Of a DNA stretch of 25,452 nt, positions 18,024 through 24,421 are shown piece by piece. The DNA comes from an uncultured Pseudomonas sp. Its GTDB lineage: Bacteria; Pseudomonadota; Gammaproteobacteria; Pseudomonadales; Pseudomonadaceae. Location of the stretch: the NCBI GenBank assembly GCA_946886875.1, contig CAMPJN010000011.1:1-25452 (forward strand), in the 5' to 3' direction. Each line of letters begins with the position of its first letter. The first letter of the stretch is position 1. The position numbers and the translations under genes were made by a program. The notes under the pieces are model-generated. The model was not told the origin of the DNA and did no database searches. It worked only from the letters and a program-made list of their open reading frames with translations.

Positions 18024-18049
18024 CCGAGCTGGCTGGCGGCCAGCCGGGC
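18024..18049. terminator. GC-rich hairpin after the VKOR gene
   Basis: CCCG followed by GCTGGC (18024-18033 region) can pair with GCCAGC and CGGG (18039-18048 region). It lies just downstream of the VKOR stop on the - strand. There is no clear T-run, so the terminator call is tentative. A KOPS-like GGGCAGGG (18046-18053) overlaps it. Confidence 0.4.
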
Positions 18050-18058
18050 AGGGTGGGC

Positions 18059-18931
18059 TTAATCCACCTCTTTGAACCGCGAATAACGCGCCAACTCCTC
18101 GAGGCTGAGCAGTTGCTGATAATGCCGGCCGCGTATCACCCAGGTTGGATAACCTTTGACCTCGGCATCGACACAAGCACGAACCAGCAAGCCTTTTTTG
18201 CCATCCGGAGAGCATTCGACATACGGTAAGCGCTTGGCGGAAGGCCCGAATAGACGCTTCTGTTCCTGACAAGTCGGGCACCAGAAGGCGCCATAGAACT
18301 TCGCGCCGCTGCGTTCCAAGTGGCTGGCCAGCGCCTGCGTGCGCGGATCTTCGCGGGGCGCGAGTAGATCGCTGTAATACAGATGTAGGGACGCCACTGC
18401 GATCAACGCCGCCAAGCCGCCACGGATCAGCCAGTGGCGCCAGTCGCTAAGGCTCAGATTTTTTGTCGGCGCCAGACTCAAGCGAATGAAAATTGCCGCC
18501 AGCAGCGCCAACGACAGCAAGCACCAGATGCAGAACGCATCGAGTTCCAGCCAGCCGATTAGCGTCATATACAAACTGATGGCCAAACCAACCAAGGCGA
18601 CCAGCCACAACCTGGCCCAGCGCTGCAGCTTGGCCGGCAAACGCCACGCACTGAACGCCAGCACCGCATAGAGCGCAAAACCCCAGAGCGCCAAGGGCAC
18701 ACCGAAGATCCGCGACCAACGACTGTGCTGAATCAGATCGCACGACGAATCCTGGGTACAGAACGCCGGCAAGCCATCGCTTAGCGCGGTGAACGTCAGG
18801 TAAGCCGTGAGCAACATGCCCAACAGCGCCAATATCGCTACCCATCGATCAGGAGCCGTCTGCGCTTTGCCAACATTGGCCCGACTGGTCGCAGCGGGCC
18901 GCCGAACTTTCTTGTGGGGATTTTTGCTCAT
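18059..18931 (-). CDS. VKOR-family disulfide-forming membrane protein with thioredoxin domain
   Basis: A 290-aa fusion. Residues 30-190 form the vitamin K epoxide reductase membrane bundle, with helices near 30-50, 77-97, 108-125, 135-152 and 169-187. It has the loop cysteine pair Cys58/Cys64 and the quinone-side C-I-W-C pair Cys134/Cys137. The remainder is a thioredoxin-like domain with C-P-T-C at 218-221 and the cis-proline segment GYPTW (260-264). Such proteins oxidise cysteine pairs in exported proteins and pass electrons to quinone, replacing DsbB/DsbA. The N-terminus is basic and unstructured. The ribosome binding site is weak. It is the last gene before dif and transcribes away from it. 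Confidence 0.9.
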   Translation of the reverse strand: MSKNPHKKVRRPAATSRANVGKAQTAPDRWVAILALLGMLLTAYLTFTALSDGLPAFCTQDSSCDLIQHSRWSRIFGVPLALWGFALYAVLAFSAWRLPAKLQRWARLWLVALVGLAISLYMTLIGWLELDAFCIWCLLSLALLAAIFIRLSLAPTKNLSLSDWRHWLIRGGLAALIAVASLHLYYSDLLAPREDPRTQALASHLERSGAKFYGAFWCPTCQEQKRLFGPSAKRLPYVECSPDGKKGLLVRACVDAEVKGYPTWVIRGRHYQQLLSLEELARYSRFKEVD

Positions 18932-19037
18932 AGGGTCGGTAATTGCTCGATGACTGGAAACCGCAGGCTAGCACCCGTGCTTTTGTCGGAGCAATCGATT
19001 GGACTGCGGGCGGATGACAGCTGTGGGCGAAGTGGAT

Positions 19038-19065
19038 GTTGAACATAAGCATCATTATGCGAATT
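19038..19065 (-). other. Degenerate, inverted dif-like (XerCD) site
   Basis: Read on the - strand, this is AATTCGCATAA, a spacer TGATGC, then TTATGTTCAAC. Both 11-bp arms match the dif arms at 9 of 11 positions, but the 6-bp spacer matches at only 2. It lies 39 bp from dif and points the other way. Conserved arms with a changed spacer are what Xer-using mobile elements leave, but a chance or decayed duplicate cannot be excluded. Confidence 0.6.
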
Positions 19066-19104
19066 GACTTCGGTGCAGGGATTCACCTGCTTGGCCAGCC
19101 TGTA

Positions 19105-19132
19105 GCTTCGCATAATGTATATTATGTTAAAT
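19105..19132 (+). other. dif: Chromosomal dif site (XerCD recombination site)
   Basis: The 28-bp site comprises a XerC half GCTTCGCATAA (19105-19115), a central TGTATA (19116-19121) and a XerD half TTATGTTAAAT (19122-19132). From memory, the centre and XerD half are identical to E. coli and Pseudomonas dif, and the XerC half differs only at its outer bases. dif resolves chromosome dimers with XerC, XerD and FtsK, and marks the replication terminus. The flip of KOPS-like octamers around it supports the call. Confidence 0.93.
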
Positions 19133-19313
19133 AGAGTATCATCCATGCCTGCGCCTAAACGTGCGAGTAGTGCTCCGAACTAATGCTTTGTAAAAACGGG
19201 AAGTAAATGCTGGAAATACCATTGCGTGCACAGCTATGGAAAATTAGTTCCTTTCAGGTTTCCGACTAGCGATCGTTCCGCAAGCTGCCGGGCTCGCGGC
19301 AGGCGGCCATCGA

Positions 19314-19440
19314 TTGAAAACCCCAGACATCGATAGCCTGAGCTTCGAGGAACGGCTCGGCCTGCTGGTCGCCTCGTTCTCCGCCGAACAGCGTCGCGAC
19401 ATGCTGGATCTACTGGACGACTCAGGGTGCCTCAGACAAA
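19314..19440 (+). pseudogene. Probable IS21-type istB remnant
   Basis: Translation from about 19314 gives DIDSLSFEERLGLLV, which matches the N-terminal region of IS21 helper ATPases (IstB) as I know it. Directly after it comes SAEQRRDMLDLLDD, resembling the IstB C-terminal part. The Walker A/B centre of about 150 residues is missing, so this reads as an internally deleted fragment. Downstream the frame has no family similarity that I recognise. There is no ATG start (TTG only). Confidence 0.5.
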
Positions 19441-19550
19441 CAATGCATCCTCCGGGGTACGCCTGTTGCCGTGGGTATGGAGCACCGTGTATCCTCAAAC
19501 TGCTTGCTCCGAGAGTTCGTTGGCGCCCAGCCTCACCTTGGAGACACCTG

Positions 19551-19579
19551 AAAGCCCGCCCATTTAAGGTGGGCTTTTT
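19551..19579 (+). terminator. Strong rho-independent terminator
   Basis: AAAGCCCGCC pairs with GGTGGGCTTT (one G-T pair) around a 7-base loop, followed by a run of seven T. I see no intact + strand gene ending here, so it may belong to a decayed gene or an unrecognised small RNA. Confidence 0.7.
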
Positions 19580-19622
19580 TTGTAATGGGAAATTGACTGG
19601 TGACCAGCTGCAGGCGGCCTAG
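19571..19622 (+). repeat. Direct repeat, copy A (about 50 bp)
   Basis: The T-run and tail of the terminator at 19551 continue into a segment that reappears at 21699-21751, with roughly 80 percent identity by eye. Shared blocks include TTTTTTGTAATG, the palindrome CTGGTGACCAG and GCCTAG. The two copies are about 2.1 kb apart in the same orientation and bracket the HU gene. Confidence 0.65.
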
Positions 19623-19699
19623 ACGCCGATGACAACAGTTGGACTACCCCGCTCCGGTAGATATCCCCAACCAACACAGGAACAGCTTGCCTGGCAGCG

Positions 19700-19849
19700 T
19701 GGCAATTTCCGTGATGTCTGTGAATCATTTGTGCTCCGTCTCGAAGGCGGTGAAGCTGACGGTTCGCCCTCACCAAGCAGATCTTCGCGTACGCGCGGCG
19801 CTCCGATCACGCCACGAGTTTCTTCATGAATCTCACGAATACGCCTCAC
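19700..19849 (-). pseudogene. IS3-family transposase (orfB) remnant
   Basis: On the - strand, from 19849 down to about 19765, the translation is RRIREIHEETRGVIGAPRV then REDLLGEG. This is the conserved start of IS3-family orfB transposases (IHxESRGxYGAPR-like). After GEGE the frame shifts (the neighbouring frame gives VSF) and similarity fades. No DDE catalytic residues remain. It lies directly beyond the truncated antidote gene, suggesting that an IS insertion cut that gene. Confidence 0.6.
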
Positions 19850-19918
19850 CGGGCGCGCATTCTCTTGAGGCCGCAGGCTTGGCTCGCGATCCTTCCAAGA
19901 GCTTTAGGCGGCGATACA

Positions 19919-20128
19919 TCATTCGCTGAGCGACTTGTAAAGTTGCTCTCTGGCTAACCCCGTTTCCTTGGCCAGCTCTGTCATACCCTTGGCGCGGGCA
20001 ACCACTTTCATTGCCTTACCGATATAGGCGATGTCTCCAGTGTCTATGGCATCCGCGAGAAACACAGCTATCGCCTCCGGGCCGTCCAGCGCCTGCGCGG
20101 GGTCGTAGTCATAAATTGGTTCGGTCAT
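19919..20128 (-). pseudogene. Addiction-module antidote protein, C-terminally truncated
   Basis: A protein of 69 aa from ATG 20128, with GGAGG 5 bases upstream. The sequence YDPAQALDGPEAIAVFLADA, then DIAYIGKAMKVVARAKGMTELAKETGLAREQLYKSLSE, matches HigA-like putative addiction-module antidotes. The match stops at the first part of the HTH; relatives continue for about 25-30 residues (typically GNP-x-F-x-T). The stop falls where the IS3 remnant side begins. The start overlaps the stop of an upstream ORF (ATGA), where a toxin would normally be encoded. Function is probably lost. Confidence 0.7.
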
Positions 20129-20322
20129 TGGGGCCTCCACTCATTTACGTTGCCCACAGCGTAATCGATTGCCTCTTTTGCCAGTGTAACAAGTTGGCCG
20201 ACATCGACACGGCCGCATTCGATGAGCTGTTCGATATCGGATTGATCGTTTCTGGCCGCTGCCGATGATGACTCCATCCCACTTATTTTCAGAGCGAGCT
20301 TCCACTGAGGGACTCCAAACAA
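20125..20322 (-). CDS. Small hypothetical protein coupled to the antidote gene
   Basis: A possible 65-aa product ([17 protein letters not shown] to NVNEWRPQ). Its only strong support is the 4-base ATGA overlap with the truncated antidote gene, the usual toxin-antitoxin arrangement. I do not recognise a RelE/HigB-type fold. The upstream end may be missing, because it overlaps a small + strand ORF. It could be the decayed tail of a toxin or a spurious frame. Confidence 0.35.
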   Translation of the reverse strand: MFGVPQWKLALKISGMESSSAAARNDQSDIEQLIECGRVDVGQLVTLAKEAIDYAVGNVNEWRPQ

Positions 20323-20456
20323 ACCGATTGCGCAGTGTAAGAGCCCGTCTCGCTCTACTTAGCACGCTCACCGCCGAGCTTGAGGCCGAGAAAACCGCGC
20401 GTCAGCAAGGACTGGAGGTCTGGGCCGTGCTGGAGATTCGCCAAGTCAACGAATGA
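20265..20456 (+). CDS. Small hypothetical protein, tail paralogous to 23212-23571
   Basis: A possible 63-aa product. Its last 33 residues ([20 protein letters not shown], then [13 protein letters not shown]) match the end of the protein at 23212-23571 at about two thirds of positions. The N-terminal half does not match, so this is probably a 5'-truncated paralogue. Its stop is 48 bp before the HU start. It overlaps the small - strand ORF, so both may not be real. Confidence 0.4.
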   Translation: MMTPSHLFSERASTEGLQTNRLRSVRARLALLSTLTAELEAEKTARQQGLEVWAVLEIRQVNE

Positions 20457-20504
20457 CGCTTGGTTATAATCCCCTCCCCCAGACAACTCGAAGGAACCCA
20501 CCTG

Positions 20505-20777
20505 ATGAACAAAGCCGAACTGATCGAAGCCATCGCCGCCACCACCGACCTGCCTAAAGCCACCGCGACTCGCGCGCTGGATGCCACCCTCGGCGCCATC
20601 AGCACCGCCCTGAACAACGGCGACAGCGTCAGCCTGGTGGGCTTCGGCACTTTCGCCGTCAAGGAACGCGCCGCCCGCGATGGCCGCAACCCGAAAACCG
20701 GCGACACCATCAAGATCTCCGCCGCCAAGGTCCCCGGCTTCAAGGCCGGCAAAGGCTTGAAAGACGCAGTCAACTGA
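20505..20777 (+). CDS. HU-family DNA-binding protein
   Basis: A 90-aa histone-like protein, full HU length. I chose ATG 20505 because AAGGAA lies 9 bases upstream and the protein then begins with the canonical [11 protein letters not shown]. The beta-arm region [21 protein letters not shown], then [22 protein letters not shown], is typical, including the proline-bearing arm tip (RNPKTG). It bends and compacts DNA as a dimer. It stands alone with its own terminator. It may be an accessory HU paralogue rather than the main hupB, which normally follows lon. It lies 1.4 kb from dif. Confidence 0.93.
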   Translation: MNKAELIEAIAATTDLPKATATRALDATLGAISTALNNGDSVSLVGFGTFAVKERAARDGRNPKTGDTIKISAAKVPGFKAGKGLKDAVN

Positions 20778-20798
20778 GTCTCTCTCAGCAGATTGAGC

Positions 20799-20823
20799 AA
20801 AGGGCCTGCCAGGGCCCTTTTTG
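20799..20823 (+). terminator. Rho-independent terminator of the HU gene
   Basis: AAAGGGCC (20799-20806) pairs perfectly with GGCCCTTT (20813-20820) around a 6-base loop, with the T-run continuing to 20822. It starts 22 bp after the HU stop codon. Confidence 0.9.
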
Positions 20824-21240
20824 TCGGCTTGTCGGCTTCAGTGAAAATCCCGGCTCCTTACCGACAACCCCGCTAGCAATGACGTGAGGTCTTTCGCGGA
20901 AGGCAACCCGGGACTTTTGGCCAGATTCGACTCGATTTTTGACGACTTTGGAATACATCGTGGAACTTCGCTGCTCGCTTGGAAGGCATTGTGGAACTTC
21001 ACTTCTAGTTTGGACGGCAATTTGGGCTTCACTCGTAGAGATTATGCCAAGTATTTAAACGGCTTCTGACCGATTGGTTTCCCGTTTTCAAATCGCCGCC
21101 GCGTTCCACCTTCGATGAAGCCGTCAGGGATCCTGCAGCCTCATCTGCTAGCATGACGCGCTCGGGGATCTCCTCAGCGACTGGCGATTCCAAAGGTTTG
21201 GATGGCGTCCCCTTCTCGACCGCCGCTGGAGGCACTGACC
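20824..21240. other. Intergenic stretch with a 31-bp tandem repeat
   Basis: There is no gene I can support here. A tandem duplication is visible: 20957-20987 and 20988-21018 share about 25 of 31 bases, both beginning AT-GTGGAACTTC. A 61-codon + strand frame (20884-21069) passes through it but has no ribosome binding site and no recognisable fold. Confidence 0.5.
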
Positions 21241-21525
21241 ATGGACCACATTGTTACTCAATCGTCTGAAACGGTCATAGACATCACCTGTGATGTCTGT
21301 TGCCAGAGCACTCGCGTAGAAGGCTATGACCAACAGTTTGGAACCCTTCAGGCACACTGGGAGCATGGTTCCAAGCACGACGGTGAGCGTTATGAGGTCC
21401 GTCTGTGCGAATTCTGCTTCTTCAGAACCCTGAGCCATCTCCGCCGCGAGCGCATGGTCAACACCATGTTTGACGAGGAGCCCTATACCGCTAAGGATGA
21501 GTTCGGTCTGGTGCGAATTAAGTAG
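21241..21525 (+). CDS. Hypothetical CxxC/CxxC small protein
   Basis: A 94-aa protein starting at ATG 21241, with TGGAGG 8 bases upstream. It carries two C-x2-C pairs, CDVC near residue 17 and CEFC near residue 60, plus HWEHGSKHDGERY between them. This suggests a small zinc-ribbon or treble-clef fold. I recognise the general look of small Pseudomonas hypothetical proteins but no named function. Its last 8 bases overlap the end of the convergent antitoxin-like gene. Confidence 0.65.
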   Translation: MDHIVTQSSETVIDITCDVCCQSTRVEGYDQQFGTLQAHWEHGSKHDGERYEVRLCEFCFFRTLSHLRRERMVNTMFDEEPYTAKDEFGLVRIK

Positions 21526-21682
21526 GCCGATCTGGAGTAGGCAAAGGCACCGGGGTATCGGTATCAAGGTTCTGAGCCCAGGTCACGACCATTGCGTGAT
21601 CGATCACCAACCCCTCGCTTACGTCAGCTAATGCCTCGCGCGTTAGATCAGTGAATCTTCGGTCGTCATTTGAGTTGGCCAT
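21518..21682 (-). CDS. Small orphan antitoxin-like protein (54 aa)
   Basis: A short gene with ATG at 21682 and a strong AGGAGCGGA ribosome binding site directly upstream. Its product begins MANSNDDRRFTDLTREALAD and continues VSEGLVIDHAMVVTWAQNLD. From memory this resembles small CopG/ParD-like antitoxins (TREALADVDAGRVIDHQAVQAWADSL) that normally precede a ParE/RelE toxin. No toxin follows, because the region downstream is occupied by the convergent CxxC gene. Antitoxin function is inferred from resemblance only. Confidence 0.6.
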   Translation of the reverse strand: MANSNDDRRFTDLTREALADVSEGLVIDHAMVVTWAQNLDTDTPVPLPTPDRPT

Positions 21683-21698
21683 TCCGCTCCTATGAGGC

Positions 21699-21751
21699 GG
21701 ACTTTTTTGTAATGAGGAATTGCCTGGTGACCAGTTGCAGGCTGCCTAGTA
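21699..21751 (+). repeat. Direct repeat, copy B (about 50 bp)
   Basis: Second copy of the segment at 19571-19622, beginning ACTTTTTTGTAATGAGG and holding CTGGTGACCAG and GCCTAG. Immediately before it, TCCGC and GCGGA (21682-21698 region) form a stem followed by the T-run, so like copy A it is attached to a terminator-like hairpin. Confidence 0.65.
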
Positions 21752-21832
21752 TCAGTCAGGCCATTGCGGCCCGACTCAAACGAAACGGCCTTTACAAAAG
21801 TCAGATAATTCAGTTTGTGCGCAGATTGGGGA

Positions 21833-22297
21833 TCAGTGATAGACGCCGTGTTCGATGCGCATCATGAAATCTGCTACTAGTTCGTACCCGAACGGGTTCG
21901 AAAGCAGCCGAACTGGTTTTTCCCCACCTAAACCGATTGCAGGCTCAAAAAACCAGCGGGCCGCTACACATCGGTCCCTAAAAATGTCCTGTGCCTGTGT
22001 CAGAACTTGTGCAAAACGCAGGGCACGGGCACCTTGATCAGGGTTAAGCAGGTTTTCTGGATGCTTCAATCTCCGTTTACCTGTGTTTGGAGACTCACCC
22101 AGAACAGCTGCGACTATCTGATTTTTACGGGACGCATCAACCGATTTGGCCATCCGGTCCAGGTCATTGAAAGTCAGATTTTCTACGAGTTTGTAGCTTG
22201 ATAGATTGTCAGAAATCATCACGCGTCCGTTGAGCAGGATCTCGAGAGGAGAGCCTGGAACGGCGCAAGATCGCTGGGCCTGCGTCGGAGATGCCAT
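21833..22297 (-). CDS. MbcA/ParS/Xre-type antitoxin (DUF2384-like)
   Basis: A 154-aa protein. The middle part has an Xre-like helical region (QIVAAVLGESPNTGKRRLK). The C-terminal half has the MbcA/ParS toxin-binding features GARALRFAQVLTQAQDIF, AARWFFEPAIGLGG and KPVRLLSNPFGYELVADFMM with RIEHGVY at the end. In known pairs this protein precedes a RES-domain toxin, an NAD-consuming enzyme. Here no RES gene follows, and the gene ahead of it (25 bp upstream) encodes an unfamiliar 146-aa protein. The start codon is uncertain; an internal ATG at 22219 is also possible. Confidence 0.82.
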   Translation of the reverse strand: MASPTQAQRSCAVPGSPLEILLNGRVMISDNLSSYKLVENLTFNDLDRMAKSVDASRKNQIVAAVLGESPNTGKRRLKHPENLLNPDQGARALRFAQVLTQAQDIFRDRCVAARWFFEPAIGLGGEKPVRLLSNPFGYELVADFMMRIEHGVYH

Positions 22298-22322
22298 ATT
22301 AATGCAACCAGTTAAGGGCCGC

Positions 22323-22763
22323 TCACCGAAGGTGCTTGGCAGCAGAGAAAATGGGTAGTGAAGACTCCAGGTCGCAGTTGTTCATTTGTGCGAAGGTGGT
22401 GTATATGCGCCCTCCTTCGACTTGGAAAATATAGCCGAGGGGCTTGTGCTCTCTATTTTTGGCAACGCTTAGCTCGATAAGCGGCTCCATCTGCCAGCGT
22501 CTGCTTCCATTTATATCGCTGGGCGTGACCACAAGCGCCTGGCTCAACCATCTGCCGCCGTCGAGTTCTGCAAGCACCTGCTCAAGCGCTGGGACGTTCG
22601 GAATCATGAGCATGCTAGCAACGCTGCCTCCTTTACAAGCTCTCACCAACTCCACATAAAACCATGGCCAGATGGTGGACTGCTCTACGTACTGCCAGTA
22701 CTGAATGTGTTCGTCCCGTGCTGGCGGAATGAGCAATTCGGCATGCCTGTGCGTCAGGAGCAT
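22323..22763 (-). CDS. Unknown protein, candidate partner of the ParS/Xre-type antitoxin
   Basis: A 146-aa protein from ATG 22763 (GGTGAT upstream); a start at 22775 adds four residues. Visible parts include a Trp/Tyr-rich segment HIQYWQYVEQSTIWPWFYVE (residues 19-38) and RWQMEPLIELSVAKNREHKP followed by LGYIFQVEGGRIY. I do not recognise the fold, and it lacks the R-x-S-x-E pattern expected of RES toxins. It is first in an apparent two-gene operon with the antitoxin-like gene and divergent from a small XRE regulator with a shared inverted-repeat operator. That arrangement suggests a toxin or effector, but this is inference. Confidence 0.6.
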   Translation of the reverse strand: MLLTHRHAELLIPPARDEHIQYWQYVEQSTIWPWFYVELVRACKGGSVASMLMIPNVPALEQVLAELDGGRWLSQALVVTPSDINGSRRWQMEPLIELSVAKNREHKPLGYIFQVEGGRIYTTFAQMNNCDLESSLPIFSAAKHLR

Positions 22764-22781
22764 GATAATCACCATTGAAAA

Positions 22782-22814
22782 TGAACACTATAGATTGTAG
22801 TCCCATAGTGTTCA
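22782..22814. promoter_or_regulatory. Perfect inverted repeat, probable operator
   Basis: TGAACACTAT (22782-22791) and ATAGTGTTCA (22805-22814) are perfect inverted copies with a 13-bp spacer. They are centred between the divergent starts of the unknown gene (22763, -) and the XRE gene (22851, +). It is a natural binding site for the XRE dimer. A related half-site ACAGTGTTCT ends at 23160, just after the XRE gene. Confidence 0.75.
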
Positions 22815-22850
22815 ACAAGGCTTCATCGTCGCTTTTACGAGAGCGGCGAA

Positions 22851-23147
22851 ATGGAAGGCAAGAAAGCGTTTGGCGAGGCCCTTCGGCGAGCGAGGAAGGG
22901 TAAGAAAATCTCCCAGGAAGCATTCTCGGATATCAGCAGCCGAACATACTTGAGCACTTTAGAGCGCGGATTGAAAAGCCCGACGCTTGAAAAAATTGAA
23001 GCTATAGCATCGGTTCTAGAGCTACACCCGTTGACCATCCTAACAAGCTATTACTTAATCAAAGATCCAAGCTCATCAGTCACAGACATCTTCAATTTGG
23101 TGAGCTCGGAACTGAAGTCGTCAATCGTTGAGAATGCCAGCGATTAG
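22851..23147 (+). CDS. XRE-family transcriptional regulator
   Basis: A 98-aa protein with a single Cro/C1-type helix-turn-helix at residues 5-65 (FGEALRRARKGKKISQEAFS, then SRTYLSTLERGLKSPTLEKI). A short helical tail follows, ending IVENASD. The ribosome binding site is weak (GAGAGCGGCGAA). It is divergent from the unknown/ParS-type pair, with a perfect inverted repeat between them, and probably represses both directions. Small XRE proteins of this size also control conjugative and phage modules. Confidence 0.85.
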   Translation: MEGKKAFGEALRRARKGKKISQEAFSDISSRTYLSTLERGLKSPTLEKIEAIASVLELHPLTILTSYYLIKDPSSSVTDIFNLVSSELKSSIVENASD

Positions 23148-23211
23148 CACACAGTGTTCTACATAGGCTGCGAATGTCTACCAGGACGGGGGTTCATTTG
23201 AAGGCTTCCGG

Positions 23212-23571
23212 TTGTCACTTCCGTTATTGGCCGATCGGTCGCTGCACGGTGCACTCCCAGCTACAATGAATCTACCGCCATCGCTGCAGGTATCTCGCTT
23301 GACCGATATTACTGTCTCCGAAGCCGATATGCGCCACGCATTCGGTCTTGATCAGAAATCACAGAAACAGCCAGCCCCCAAATCCAATCCGTTTTCCATC
23401 TACACGCTCGTTGAGCTCAGCGTGCGAAAAAATGGTGGCCCGCCTTTCCGCTTCGAACATCGCTCGCGCTCTATCAGTACACTCACCGCTCAACTTGAGG
23501 CCGAGAAAGCCGCGAGGTCAAAAGGGTATGAGGTGTGGGTTGTATTGGGCATTAGGCAGATTTCAACATAG
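23212..23571 (+). CDS. Hypothetical protein with paralogous tail
   Basis: An open frame of up to 119 aa. The only start at 23212 is TTG; an ATG at 23266 gives 101 aa, and neither has a clear ribosome binding site. The C-terminal part (YTLVELSVRKNGGPPFRFEH then RSRSISTLTAQLEAEKAARS and KGYEVWVVLGIRQIST) contains the tail repeated at 20265-20456. I know no function for it. It may be a real small family spread on the terminus or part of a decayed gene. Confidence 0.5.
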   Translation: MSLPLLADRSLHGALPATMNLPPSLQVSRLTDITVSEADMRHAFGLDQKSQKQPAPKSNPFSIYTLVELSVRKNGGPPFRFEHRSRSISTLTAQLEAEKAARSKGYEVWVVLGIRQIST

Positions 23572-23595
23572 TGATGACCAGAGCCGTCGCCGCAT

Positions 23596-24078
23596 CTAAA
23601 CCGGATCGCCCACCAGGATAGCCGCAGTCATATCCCCTTCGCAGTCCTCGCCTGGCAACCATTTCATGGTTGCGCCCTGCCCTATCAGGTCGATATACAG
23701 CGCACGATCACATCCGGCCATGGCGCCCTTGGCCAACGCCTCCAGTCGCGTCTCGCTCCAGGAAATCACTTCATAGCTGAACACCTCAGCCACAAGGTCC
23801 AAGCCGGTGTCGTGCTGCAGGAGCGAGGCGTACGCCTCGGTGCATGTGTTTTGCACACGGTTACAGCGAATCTCCACGGCATTGGTGCCGGGCGGCTCAT
23901 AGCCTGCCACTGTTCGCCAGCCACCCCACAGCAGAAAACCGTCAGGCTGTTCAAATACCGATAAAGGAGGCAGCGTCACTGTGTTTTCGAGGGGCGTTGG
24001 ATGGGCAAACCAGAGAACCGCATAGGTCGCGATCAGGGCGGAAGCGAGAGAAGCAACGACATAGTTGAGGTAACGCAT
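23596..24078 (-). CDS. Hypothetical membrane-anchored or exported protein
   Basis: A 160-aa protein with a single hydrophobic N-terminal segment (residues 5-25, YVVASLASALIATYAVLWFA), a signal anchor or uncleaved signal. The rest has four cysteines (in IRCNRVQNTC, GCDRAL and EDCEGD), so disulfides in the periplasm are plausible. AAAGGA lies 7 bases before ATG 24078. No domain recognised. Confidence 0.65.
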   Translation of the reverse strand: MRYLNYVVASLASALIATYAVLWFAHPTPLENTVTLPPLSVFEQPDGFLLWGGWRTVAGYEPPGTNAVEIRCNRVQNTCTEAYASLLQHDTGLDLVAEVFSYEVISWSETRLEALAKGAMAGCDRALYIDLIGQGATMKWLPGEDCEGDMTAAILVGDPV

Positions 24079-24421
24079 GATCGAATCCTTTCGAAGTGGG
24101 CCATCTTGGCTAGGAAAAGGATAGTCACTGTTAAGCAGTCGCGTCGATAAAATTCAAACGTAAAGACCTCTATGGGGCTGGCAAACCTGATAAAGAACTG
24201 CTGATCGATGAACTTGCCAGTTTTGTTTAGCTATTGCGCATGCGGCCGCGCAGTCAAATCACCTCTCCCCCCGCATCATTTCCAGCGTGGCTTGCTATGG
24301 CGGGTTCCGTTTTCGCCTCGGCCGGTTCGTCATCTACTATGCACGGGCAATTAGTTATAATTTTTTCCCTTTAAAACCATGTAAATTATAATTTTCTCGT
24401 GCTTCCTATAGGAAATTCTCA
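24079..24421. promoter_or_regulatory. AT-rich upstream region of the Fic gene with two direct repeats
   Basis: No gene is seen between the hypothetical gene and the Fic gene. Its right third is AT-rich and contains TTATAATTTT twice (24355-24364 and 24386-24395), start to start 31 bp, about three helical turns. Each copy holds a TATAAT that could be a -10 element. No convincing -35 was found. Confidence 0.4.

Noticed and set aside
19105..19132. loxP-like site
   Set aside because: The resemblance (CTTCG-ATAATGTAT) is superficial; the match to dif is far better across both arms and the spacer.
22323..22763. RES-domain toxin
   Set aside because: Expected as the partner of an MbcA/ParS-type antitoxin, but gene order and visible residues do not fit RES.
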